From: Paracoccaceae bacterium
GTDB lineage: Bacteria > Pseudomonadota > Alphaproteobacteria > Rhodobacterales > Rhodobacteraceae
Reading direction: 5' to 3'
Assembly (NCBI GenBank): GCA_027489375.1
Contig: JAIXZW010000005.1
Location: 186,001-250,000 of the forward strand
DNA length: 64,000 nt
Shown here in pieces: positions 45,624 to 53,594 of this stretch. The translations under genes were made by a program, and so were the position numbers. A model generated the notes under the pieces. That model made no database searches, had not been told where the DNA came from, and was given only the letters and a program-made list of their open reading frames with translations. Position 1 is the first letter of the stretch. Every line of letters starts with the position of its first letter.

Positions 45624-46436
45624 TCAGTACCCCCGCGCCGCCCGCGCGCGGTCCATGAAATCCTTGGCCCGCTCGGCATCCACCGCCGCCCATGTATCGC
45701 CCCCGACCTTCAGCGCCGACCCCACGATGCAGCCATCGGCCACCCGCAACACATCGGCAATCGTGGCATGCTTCACACCCGTATTCGCCAGAACCGGCAC
45801 CTTCGGCAGCACCCGCTTCACGCCCTCGAGGTCACGCATCTCCGCCGCCTCGCCGGTGATCGCGCCGGACACCAGCACCGCATCGGGAATGGACGAAAAC
45901 ACCGCCGACCGCGCCCTGTCAGGCAGGGACCGCGGATCAAGGCTTCCGGCAAACTCCGCCGAGACATTGTAAAGCAACGCGCAATCCGTATTCCCCAGCC
46001 GATGCTGATAGCGCTGCGCCGCCCCCGCATCCGGCGCCCAGACGCCCATGTCGCTCGCATAGGTCCCCGTGAAGATCTCGCGCAAGAACGCCGCCCCCGT
46101 GGCCGCCGCCAAGGCGATGCTCGCCATCGGGTCCCACAGCACATTGACGCCGAAGGGGACCGTGATCTCGCCCCGCAGCCGTCCGACCACATAGGCCATC
46201 GTCGCGGTGCTTGCCGTATCCACCTTCAACTCATAGGGCCGGTCGTTCTCGTTCCCGAACATGACCGCATCGACGCCCGCCGCCTGCAAGGCCATCAGGT
46301 CCGCCCGCGCATCCGCGATGATCCCCTCCACCCCGCGCGCCGCATCATGCAGCGGCGTTCCGGGCAATGCGCCCAGATGCACCATGGCGATCACGGGCTT
46401 CCTGCCCGCCCCGAAAACCCGCTCGAACCTACTCAT
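45624..46436 (-). CDS. BtpA/SgcQ-family TIM-barrel protein
   Basis: A 270-residue protein. It opens RFERVFGAGRKPVIAMVHLG and contains VMFGNENDRPYELKV and the C-terminal VGSALKVGGDTWAAVD. BtpA is named for an effect on photosystem I in cyanobacteria, but the family is common in bacterial sugar clusters (SgcQ of E. coli) and looks like a TIM-barrel enzyme. First gene of the leftward operon, 61 bases from operator 3. Confidence 0.85.
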   Translation of the reverse strand: MSRFERVFGAGRKPVIAMVHLGALPGTPLHDAARGVEGIIADARADLMALQAAGVDAVMFGNENDRPYELKVDTASTATMAYVVGRLRGEITVPFGVNVLWDPMASIALAAATGAAFLREIFTGTYASDMGVWAPDAGAAQRYQHRLGNTDCALLYNVSAEFAGSLDPRSLPDRARSAVFSSIPDAVLVSGAITGEAAEMRDLEGVKRVLPKVPVLANTGVKHATIADVLRVADGCIVGSALKVGGDTWAAVDAERAKDFMDRARAARGY

Positions 46437-46496
46437 GTCATTCCTCCCCGATACGACCTCAGGCTAGTCGGAAAGATATTGGACAGGAAGTGCCTT

Positions 46497-46512
46497 CATA
46501 CTAGCATGTCAG
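46497..46512 (+). promoter_or_regulatory. GntR-type operator 3
   Basis: CATACTAGCATGTCAG in the 94-base divergent region between the BtpA operon and the aldo/keto reductase operon. It fits the consensus of the other three sites (CATRCTARCATGTYAG) though its own symmetry is poorer. Confidence 0.7.
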
Positions 46513-46530
46513 CGACCAGCGGAGGCGCAA

Positions 46531-47556
46531 ATGCAAACCAGACATTGGGACAGGCTCGGCAACGGTGGCCTGACCTTCACCAGCCTCGGCTTCGGCTCGG
46601 CCCCCATCGGCAACCTCTTCCGCGCCATCACGGACGATGACGCCCACGCCGTGCTGCAAGCCGCATGGGACGGCGGCGTGCGCTATTTCGACACCGCGCC
46701 CCTCTACGGCCTCGGCCTCTCGGAAACCCGCCTCAACCGCTTCCTGCGCGGCAAACCCCGCGACGAATATGTGATCTCGACCAAGGTCGGCCGCCTTTTC
46801 CGCGCCACCACCCCCGACAAGCGCGACGGCTTCGGCAAATGGTTCGACGTGCCATCGCGGAACGAGGTTTACGACTACGGCTATGACGCGACCCTGCGCT
46901 CGCTCGAATTCTCGCTCGAACGGCTGGGGCTGGACCGCGTCGACATCCTCTACGGCCACGACCTCGACATCTTCAACCACGGCTCCCAAGCCGCGCTCGA
47001 CGCCCGCTTGGCCGAATTCATGGCAGGCAGCTACCGCGCCCTCCTGAAACTCCGCGACGAAGGCACCATCCGCGCGTTTGGCGCAGGCGTGAACGAATGG
47101 GAACCCTGCCGCTGGCTGATGGAGCGCGGCGATTTCGACATCTTCCTCCTTGCCGGCGAATACTCCCTCCTGCGGACCGAGGCGCTCGACGGCTTCATGA
47201 ACCCCGCCGCCGAACGCGGCATCGGCGTGGTGATCGGCGGCCCCTACAATTCCGGCATCCTCGCCACGGGTCCACGCGCAGGCGCGAAATACCGCTACGA
47301 GGACGCGCCCCCTTGGGCGATGGAAAAGGCAGGCGCCCTTCAGACGCTCTGCACCGCGCATGGAACCCGCCTCGTCGATGCCGCCTTCCAGTTCTGCGCC
47401 GCCCACCCGGCGGTCGTCTCGGTCATCCCCGGTGGCCAGACCGTGGCCGAGATGGCAGCCAACCTCAAAGCCGCCGCCGCCCCGATCCCCGCCGCCCTCT
47501 GGACCGCGATGAAAGCGGCAGGCCTCCTCCCCCAAAACGCTCCGGTAAGCCCATGA
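46531..47556 (+). CDS. Aldo/keto reductase, L-fucose dehydrogenase-like
   Basis: A 341-residue NAD(P)-dependent enzyme. The catalytic tetrad is visible: D and Y in YFDTAPLYG, K in VISTKVG, H in YGHDLDIF. It has the wide form typical of D-threo-aldose 1-dehydrogenases, which oxidise L-fucose, D-arabinose and similar sugars to lactones. GGAGG precedes the ATG at 46531. It overlaps the lactonase-like gene (ATGA), which supports a sugar-to-lactone step. Confidence 0.85.
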   Translation: MQTRHWDRLGNGGLTFTSLGFGSAPIGNLFRAITDDDAHAVLQAAWDGGVRYFDTAPLYGLGLSETRLNRFLRGKPRDEYVISTKVGRLFRATTPDKRDGFGKWFDVPSRNEVYDYGYDATLRSLEFSLERLGLDRVDILYGHDLDIFNHGSQAALDARLAEFMAGSYRALLKLRDEGTIRAFGAGVNEWEPCRWLMERGDFDIFLLAGEYSLLRTEALDGFMNPAAERGIGVVIGGPYNSGILATGPRAGAKYRYEDAPPWAMEKAGALQTLCTAHGTRLVDAAFQFCAAHPAVVSVIPGGQTVAEMAANLKAAAAPIPAALWTAMKAAGLLPQNAPVSP

Positions 47557-48386
47557 AGATCGACGCCCACCAGCATTTCTGGCACCCCGCCCGTGGCGAC
47601 TACGGCTGGATGCCCAAGGACAACCCCACCCTCTCGCGCCCCTACACCCCCGCCGACCTCGCCCCGCAAATCGCAGCGGCAGGCATTGACGGCACGGTCC
47701 TCGTGCAAGCCGCGCCCAGCATCGAGGAGACCGAATACATGCTCGGGATCGCCGATTCGAGCCCTTGGGTCATGGGCGTGGTGGGCTGGATCGACTTCGA
47801 AAAGCCCACCGACCTCGCCCACCTCAAACGCCTCGCGCAGCACCCGAAGTTCAAGGGCGTCCGCCCCATGATCCAGGACATCCCCGACGACAACTGGATG
47901 CTGCGCGACGACATCGGCTGGGCCTTCCGCGCGCTCTGCGACCTCGGCCTGCGCTTCGACGCGCTTGGCTTTCCCCGCCACCTCGCCAATTTCCGCACCC
48001 TCTTCAAGCGCTACCCCGACCTGCAAATCGTCATCGACCACTGCATGAAACCGCAAATCCGCGAACACTCCGCCGACCACCTGCGCTTCTGGTCCGAAGG
48101 CATCTCGCGCCTCGCCGACGACTCCGCGGCCTGCGTCAAATTCTCCGCCCTGATCACCGAAGCGAACGAAGGCTGGACGGCCGAGGACCTGCGCCCCTAC
48201 ACCGACCACATCTTCGCCGCCTTCGGCCCCGAGCGTGTGATGTGGGGCTCCGACTGGCCGGTCTGCCGCCTGCGCGGCGAATACGCCGACTGGCACGCCG
48301 CCGCCCAGACCCTCACCGCCCACCTGTCGGACGTTGACCGCGCCCTGATCTTCGGCGGCACCGCCAGCGGCTTCTACGGCCTCTGA
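47553..48386 (+). CDS. Amidohydrolase-2 (COG3618-type) sugar lactonase
   Basis: A 277-residue TIM-barrel metal hydrolase. Marks are DAHQHFWHP at the start, VIDHCMKPQ in the middle, and WGSDWPVCRL near the end, as in L-fuconolactone and L-rhamnonolactone hydrolases. It probably opens the lactone made by the coupled reductase. The start is the ATG overlapping the reductase stop. The unit ends at an intergenic element. Confidence 0.85.
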   Translation: MKIDAHQHFWHPARGDYGWMPKDNPTLSRPYTPADLAPQIAAAGIDGTVLVQAAPSIEETEYMLGIADSSPWVMGVVGWIDFEKPTDLAHLKRLAQHPKFKGVRPMIQDIPDDNWMLRDDIGWAFRALCDLGLRFDALGFPRHLANFRTLFKRYPDLQIVIDHCMKPQIREHSADHLRFWSEGISRLADDSAACVKFSALITEANEGWTAEDLRPYTDHIFAAFGPERVMWGSDWPVCRLRGEYADWHAAAQTLTAHLSDVDRALIFGGTASGFYGL

Positions 48387-48407
48387 CCGCGCAAACCGTT
48401 CCGTCGC

Positions 48408-48563
48408 AAAGGGGGGCCGTCTGCCCCCCTCGGCGCGTGCCGCGCCTCACCCCCCGAGGATATTTTTCCAGTGTGAAAGCCGCAAAAGCCCTTCCCCTTC
48501 ACCTTTGCCCAAATACTCGCAGGGGGTGAGGCCGCAAGGCCGAGGGGGGCAGCAGCCCCCCTT
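48408..48563. repeat. Composite intergenic element, copy 7 (both arms)
   Basis: Between the convergent ends of the lactonase and the isomerase genes. The left hairpin is GGGGGGCCGTCTGCCCCCC, the left arm is CACCCCCCGAGGATATTTTT, the right arm is TTGCCCAAATACTCGCAGGG, and the right hairpin is GGGGGGCAGCAGCCCCCC. The left part is nearly identical to that of copy 1. Confidence 0.85.
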
Positions 48564-48575
48564 GGTGCCGCCCGC

Positions 48576-49541
48576 TCAGGCCCCGTAAAGCGCGCCCGCG
48601 ATGATGCGGGTCGAGGCGGCGGCATCCTGCCGCGCGATGGCATCGGCCAAGCCCGCATGACCGACAAGACCCGAGGCGATGGCCCGCAACCGCTCGGTCA
48701 GGCGGATGTTTTCCCGCGCCTCGTGGACAGGGTCCAAGCCGCCGTGATCGGGGAAGGTGTCGAAATAGATCACCCCGTCATAGCCGATCCGCTCCAGCGC
48801 CACGAACAGCTCCACCGTCTGCACCGGATGCACCGTGCCCGCCATCAACCCGTCATCGCGCTTGCCGTAACCGTCGTTCAGATGCACGCCAAGGATGCGG
48901 CTATACCGCGCCGCCAGCATCGCGGCCTTTGCCGGCATCTCTCCCGCAAACAGCACATGGGCGAAATCCAGCGTCACCCCCGCATTCTTCCGCCCCAGAT
49001 CGCGCAAGGCGAGCAAGGTCGTCGCCATGTCCGGCATCAGCGCATGGGCGCGCGGCTCGTTGGGCTTGTATTCGACCGACACATCCAGCGCGGGATTGTG
49101 GTCGCAAACCTCGGCCAGCGCCTCCAGCGTGTCGTCCCACATCCGCGCGTAATCGCCCTGAAAGCTGTAATCGAACCCGTCCTGCCCCATCCACAGCGTC
49201 ATCACCTGCCCGCCCATCGCGGCCATCGCATCCATGCCGCGCTTCGTCAGGTCCAGCGCCGCCCGCCGCACCGCGCGGTCGGGATGGGTGAACGCCCCCA
49301 GCTTGAAGGCGCTTTCGGTATAATACCGCATCGCCACCCCGTTCAGCGCCATGCCCGCCGCCCCCAGCATGTCGGACAGCTCCGCCACGGAATGTGCCTC
49401 GAAATGGTCGGGGAAGTTCAGGTCCGCCGCCGACAGCCCGCCCACCTCGCCCGCGCGTGCGATCATCCCCGCAATCCCCTCTTTCCCGCGCTTGAAGGCA
49501 TTGAGGCGCGTCGCATAGCGCGGGCGGTTCGGCAGGGTCAT
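48576..49541 (-). CDS. TIM-barrel sugar (phosphate) isomerase/epimerase
   Basis: A 321-residue xylose isomerase-like TIM barrel. Likely metal ligands are the E of SVEYKPNEPR, the D of TLDFAHVLF, H and D of GVHLNDGYGKRDDG, and a last acidic residue in VIYFDTFPDH. The VEYKPNEPR and LNDGYGKRDD segments resemble L-rhamnose isomerase-type barrels. The ATG at 49541 begins MTLPNRPRYATRLNAFK. It follows the GntR gene by 22 bases and forms its operon partner. Confidence 0.8.
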   Translation of the reverse strand: MTLPNRPRYATRLNAFKRGKEGIAGMIARAGEVGGLSAADLNFPDHFEAHSVAELSDMLGAAGMALNGVAMRYYTESAFKLGAFTHPDRAVRRAALDLTKRGMDAMAAMGGQVMTLWMGQDGFDYSFQGDYARMWDDTLEALAEVCDHNPALDVSVEYKPNEPRAHALMPDMATTLLALRDLGRKNAGVTLDFAHVLFAGEMPAKAAMLAARYSRILGVHLNDGYGKRDDGLMAGTVHPVQTVELFVALERIGYDGVIYFDTFPDHGGLDPVHEARENIRLTERLRAIASGLVGHAGLADAIARQDAAASTRIIAGALYGA

Positions 49542-49563
49542 CGGCTTGGCCTTTCGGGGCGGT

Positions 49564-50301
49564 TCAGTTCGGCGCGAAAAGTTCGGGCCGGTCGCGTTCC
49601 AGCGGTTCGAGATAGCTGATGAGCTGGCGCAGATGCAACCGCACCGCCCGCCGCGCCGCCTCGGGGTCGCGCGCCTCCAAAGCGGCAAGGATGGCGCGGT
49701 GCTCCTCCACCGTCGCCTGCACCCGCCCCGGCACCGGCAGGATCAATTGCCGCGCGCGGTTCACATGCAGCCATGCCGTCTCGGACACCTGCGCCAGCTT
49801 GCGAAAACCGGTAAAGGACAAGAGCATCTCGTGCATCGCCGCGTCCATCTGGTAGAACCCCGGCACGTCGCCATCCGCCACCAGCGCCGCCTGCACCGTC
49901 AGGTTGCGGCGCAATTGCGTAAGCTGCTCTTCGGTTATCGTCTCGGCCAACCGCTCGATGGCCGCGCATTCGATCGCCTCGCGCAGGAAGGCCCCTTCGC
50001 GGATCTCGTCCATCGAAAAGCGGGCGACGAAAGTGCCCGCCTGCGGGACCACATCCACCAGCCCCTCGGCCGCCAGCCGCGCCACGGCATCGGCCACGGG
50101 GCTGCGCGACACGCCCAGAGCCTCGCAGATCTCGGGCTTGCGCAAGATTTCTCCCGGACGGTAGGCCAGCGACAGGATCGCCTCGCGCAGCGTCTGATAC
50201 ACCTTCTGCCCGAGCGAGCCGGAGAATGCCTCAAGCGGCTTCAACCGTGCGGCACCCGCATCGGAAGGGACTTGTGAAGCGGGTTCTTGCGGCTGTAACA
50301 T
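49564..50301 (-). CDS. GntR/FadR-family transcriptional regulator of the sugar island
   Basis: A 245-residue regulator. A winged helix at about residues 30-95 (KPEICEALGVSRSPVADAVARL) is followed by an FCD-type helical ligand domain (AFLREAIECAAIERL, MDAAMHEMLLSFTG, HRAILAALEARDPEAARR). The start ATG at 50301 is part of operator 4, with no ribosome site, which suggests a leaderless, self-regulated message. The four operators in the island are its best candidates as targets. Confidence 0.88.
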   Translation of the reverse strand: MLQPQEPASQVPSDAGAARLKPLEAFSGSLGQKVYQTLREAILSLAYRPGEILRKPEICEALGVSRSPVADAVARLAAEGLVDVVPQAGTFVARFSMDEIREGAFLREAIECAAIERLAETITEEQLTQLRRNLTVQAALVADGDVPGFYQMDAAMHEMLLSFTGFRKLAQVSETAWLHVNRARQLILPVPGRVQATVEEHRAILAALEARDPEAARRAVRLHLRQLISYLEPLERDRPELFAPN

Positions 50302-50314
50302 GCTAACATGTTAG
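50299..50314 (+). promoter_or_regulatory. GntR-type operator 4
   Basis: CATGCTAACATGTTAG, with the perfect 12-base palindrome CTAACATGTTAG at 50303-50314. It lies in the divergent region between the GntR gene and the UxaA-family gene and includes the GntR start codon on the other strand. Confidence 0.78.
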
Positions 50315-50368
50315 ACAGGACGGCCCCGCTGTCAAGCCGAGGGGGCCGCGCAGGAAAGGAACAGTGGC

Positions 50369-51886
50369 ATGAGCGTGACAGAAGGAGGCGTGATCCGCCT
50401 GCACGGTTCGGACAATGTGGTGATCGCGCTCGCCGATCTGCCAAAGGGGGCAACGGTCGAGGGAATCGCCCTTCCCGCCCCCGTCCCGCGTGGCCACAAG
50501 ATCGCCACCCGCGCCATCGGCAAGGGCGAGAATGTCCTGCGCTACGGCCAGATCATCGGACAGGCCACCGCCGACGTCGTGGCGGGGGAACACATCCACA
50601 GCCACAACCTCGGCATGGCCCCGCACAGCGACGATTACGCCATCGGCTCCGAGGCCACGCCCCTGCCGCCACTCGAACCGAAGACCTTCATGGGCTACCA
50701 CCGCGCCGACGGTCAGGTCGGCACCCGCAACTACATCGGCATCCTCACATCGGTGAACTGCTCCGGCTCCGTCGCCCGCTTCATCGCCGAAGCGGCGGAG
50801 AAAGACCCGATCCTCAACTCCATGCCGAACATGGACGGCATCGTCCCCATCGTCCACCAGACCGGCTGCGGCATGTCCGGCACGAACGAGGGCTACCAGA
50901 CCCTGATGCGCACGCTCAAAGGCTACGCTCGCAACGCCAATTTCGGCGGCATCCTGCTGGTGGGTCTGGGGTGCGAGGTGATGCAGGTCCCCGACCTCGT
51001 CGGCCAGGGCCGCCTGCGCCCCGACGGCAACTTCCGCTACATGACGATCCAGGGCACCGGCGGCACCCGCGCCACCATCGCCAAGGCGCTCGAAGTGCTG
51101 CGCGAGATGGCCGAGGTCGCCTCCAAAACGCCGCGCCAGCCCGCCCCCGTCTCGAAACTGGTGATCGGCCTGCAATGCGGCGGCTCCGACGGCTATTCCG
51201 GCATCACCGCGAACCCGGCACTCGGCCATGCCTCCGACCTTCTGGTGCGCATGGGCGGCACCACGATCCTGTCCGAAACGCCGGAAATCTACGGCGCCGA
51301 ACACCTCCTCACCCGCCGCGCCGTCGCCCCCGAGGTGGGCGAGAAACTGATCGAACGCATCCGCTGGTGGGAAGACTACACCGCGCGGAACGAGGGCGAG
51401 ATGGACAACAACCCCTCCCCCGGCAACAAGAAGGGCGGGCTGACGACCATCCTCGAAAAATCCCTGGGCGCAGTCGCCAAGGGCGGCACGGCCCCCCTGT
51501 CCGGCGTCTACAAATTCGCCGAACCCATCACCACACCGGGCTTCGTTTACATGGACAGCCCCGGCTACGACCCCTGCTCGGTCACGGGCCAGATCGCATC
51601 GGGCGCCACCATGATCGTCTTCACCACGGGGCGCGGCTCGGTCTCGGGCTACAAACCCAGCCCCTGCATCAAGCTTGCGACGAACTCCGAAATGTATGCC
51701 CGCATGGCCGAGGACATGGACATCAACTGCGGCGACATCCTGACCGAAGGTGTAAGCATCGAGAAGAAGGGCGAGGAAATCCTCGACCGCATCATCGCCG
51801 TCGCTTCCGGGCAAAAATCGTTGTCCGAAGAACTGGGATTCGGCGGCGCGGAGTTCGTGCCGTGGCAGATCGGCGCGGTGATGTAA
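50369..51886 (+). CDS. UxaA-family (altronate-type) dehydratase
   Basis: A 505-residue sugar-acid dehydratase with both parts fused: an N-terminal SAF domain (residues about 1-100, ending HIHSHNLGMAP) and a C-terminal UxaA domain (from MGYHRADGQVGTRNYIGILT). Likely metal ligands include the cysteines in TGCGM, GLGCEV and LQCGGSDG. Altronate dehydratase, galactarate dehydratase and some deoxy-sugar acid dehydratases share this fold. After the reductase and lactonase, the expected substrate is the sugar acid they form. Confidence 0.85.
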   Translation: MSVTEGGVIRLHGSDNVVIALADLPKGATVEGIALPAPVPRGHKIATRAIGKGENVLRYGQIIGQATADVVAGEHIHSHNLGMAPHSDDYAIGSEATPLPPLEPKTFMGYHRADGQVGTRNYIGILTSVNCSGSVARFIAEAAEKDPILNSMPNMDGIVPIVHQTGCGMSGTNEGYQTLMRTLKGYARNANFGGILLVGLGCEVMQVPDLVGQGRLRPDGNFRYMTIQGTGGTRATIAKALEVLREMAEVASKTPRQPAPVSKLVIGLQCGGSDGYSGITANPALGHASDLLVRMGGTTILSETPEIYGAEHLLTRRAVAPEVGEKLIERIRWWEDYTARNEGEMDNNPSPGNKKGGLTTILEKSLGAVAKGGTAPLSGVYKFAEPITTPGFVYMDSPGYDPCSVTGQIASGATMIVFTTGRGSVSGYKPSPCIKLATNSEMYARMAEDMDINCGDILTEGVSIEKKGEEILDRIIAVASGQKSLSEELGFGGAEFVPWQIGAVM

Positions 51887-51962
51887 CAAGACGGCACGGG
51901 GCAAGACGGCAAGGGGCAAGGCGGCACGAGGCAAGCGCGGCACGGGACAAGCGCGGGAAAGG
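51887..51962. repeat. Degenerate 15-16 base tandem repeat, five units
   Basis: Units start CAAGACGGCACGGGG (51887), CAAGACGGCAAGGGG (51902), CAAGGCGGCACGAGG (51917), CAAGCGCGGCACGGGA (51932), CAAGCGCGGGAAAGG (51948). They begin right at the base after the UxaA stop codon. No function is seen; similar simple tandem arrays lie at 54479 and 60674. The rest of this 361-base gap holds repeat copy 8 and no gene. Confidence 0.75.
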
Positions 51963-52032
51963 CAGCCAAAGCCCCAGAAATCCGGCGCACGGGGCAAAAC
52001 GGGCCGACCGTCCCCTTTTGCACGTTCCGCCC

Positions 52033-52162
52033 ATTTCACCCCCTGCGGGCGGCCAACCGGACCGAAAGGACAGGACGGGCCTTCGTGCTTTCACACTGGC
52101 TCAAATATCCTCGGGGGGACGGGCCGCGGCACGCGGACCGCGGGGGGCGGAAAGCCCCCCGT
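52033..52162. repeat. Composite intergenic element, copy 8
   Basis: TTTCACCCCCTGCGGG at 52034, then CTTTCACACTGGCTCAAATATCCTCGGGGGG at 52088-52118, then GGGGGGCGGAAAGCCCCCC. The second arm is clear and the first is degraded. It ends the UxaA unit ahead of waaA. Confidence 0.75.
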
Positions 52163-52247
52163 CCTGACGCACCCCGTCCTGCCGCCACCCGCCGCGCCGC
52201 CGATTGCCCCTTTGCCTCTCCGCCGCCCGCGTTGTAACCAAAGGCGC

Positions 52248-53594
52248 ATGACCGACCCGTGCTTCACCGATCCGCCCGAACCGCCCGCCTCAAAGGCGCT
52301 CTGGGCCTATCTGTTCGCCACGGCGCTCTGGTCGCCGCTGGCAAAGGGGTTCTTGCGCAAGCGCCTTGCCGCGGGCAAGGAAGACCCCCTCCGCTGGACC
52401 GAAAAACTCGGCCAGGCCTCCGCCCCGCGCCCCGAAGGCCCGCTCGTATGGGTCCATGCCGTCAGCGTGGGCGAAGGGCTGTCGGTCCTGCCGCTCCTCT
52501 CGGCGCTGACCGCTTCGGCCCATGTGCTGCTCACCTGCACCACCGTCACTTCGGCACGGCTGATGGCCGAACGCGCACCCGAAGGTACCATCGTGCAGTT
52601 CCTGCCGCTCGACCTGCCCGCGCCGGTCCGCCGGTTCCTGCGGCACTGGCGGCCCGATGTGGCGGTCATGGTGGAAAGCGAATTCTGGCCCCGCCTGATC
52701 CGCGAGACGCATGCCCGCGCCGTCCCGCTCCTGCTGGTGAATGCCCGCATCTCCGACCGCTCGTTCCGGCGCTGGCAACGCCTGCCCCGCCTCGCCGCGG
52801 CGCTGCTGGGGCGGTTCTCGGCCCTGACCGCACCCGATGCGGCAGCGGCGGATAAGCTTGTCGCCCTCGGTGCGGACCCGTCCCGCCTGCGCGTCACCGG
52901 ATCGCTCAAACGCGGGGCGGAGCCTCTGCCCGTCGATCCTGCGGAACGCGGCCGGATGCGTGCGCTTTTCGCGCAGCGCCCCGTCTGGCTGGCGGCCTCC
53001 ACCCATCCCGGCGAAGAAGCGCTGCTCGCCGCCGCCCACAGCGCCCTCCTCCGCCTCCAGCCCGACGCGCTGCTCGTCCTTGCCCCGCGCCACCCCGAAC
53101 GCGCCGGTTCCATCCGCGCCACACTGGAGGGGGCGGGTCTTTCCGTCACCCGTCGCAGCATCGGCGAGCCGCCCGCGTCGCAGGTCTATCTGGCCGACAC
53201 GCTGGGAGAGCTTGGCCTCTGGTTCGACCTTTGCCCCCTGTCCTTCATCGGAGGCTCGCTCGTTCCCGTGGGGGGGCACAACGCCTACGAACCGGCCCTG
53301 CACGGCTCGGCCATCCTGCACGGCCCCCATGTGGCGAATTTCGCCGACCTCTATGCAAGGCTCGATGCAAACGGCGGGGCGCGGAGCGTCACGGCGGAAA
53401 CGCTTGCCGCCGCGCTCGTCACGCTCCAGTCCGCAGAACGGCGTGACGCCATGACCGCCGCCGCCCGCGCCACGGTCGATGCCGAAACGGACGCCACCGC
53501 CGGTACGGCAGCCCTCATCCTTTCCGCGCTCGACGGCGCTTCTTCTCTTTCCAGCGCCGGTGGGTCCAAAGCCACTGGTCCATATGCGCCCTGA
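52248..53594 (+). CDS. waaA: 3-deoxy-D-manno-octulosonic acid (Kdo) transferase
   Basis: A 448-residue GT30 enzyme that adds Kdo to lipid A at the inner membrane. It has an N-terminal hydrophobic segment (ALWAYLFATALWSPL), WVHAVSVGEG near residue 65, VMVESEFWPRLI, and the nucleotide-sugar region GGSLVPVGGHNAYEPA. The ATG at 52248 is chosen over a longer frame. The last 80 bases overlap the 3' end of the acyltransferase gene on the other strand. Confidence 0.92.
   Translation: MTDPCFTDPPEPPASKALWAYLFATALWSPLAKGFLRKRLAAGKEDPLRWTEKLGQASAPRPEGPLVWVHAVSVGEGLSVLPLLSALTASAHVLLTCTTVTSARLMAERAPEGTIVQFLPLDLPAPVRRFLRHWRPDVAVMVESEFWPRLIRETHARAVPLLLVNARISDRSFRRWQRLPRLAAALLGRFSALTAPDAAAADKLVALGADPSRLRVTGSLKRGAEPLPVDPAERGRMRALFAQRPVWLAASTHPGEEALLAAAHSALLRLQPDALLVLAPRHPERAGSIRATLEGAGLSVTRRSIGEPPASQVYLADTLGELGLWFDLCPLSFIGGSLVPVGGHNAYEPALHGSAILHGPHVANFADLYARLDANGGARSVTAETLAAALVTLQSAERRDAMTAAARATVDAETDATAGTAALILSALDGASSLSSAGGSKATGPYAP

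Noticed and set aside
51887..51962. CRISPR array
   Set aside because: Units are contiguous and degenerate with no unique spacers and no cas genes nearby.
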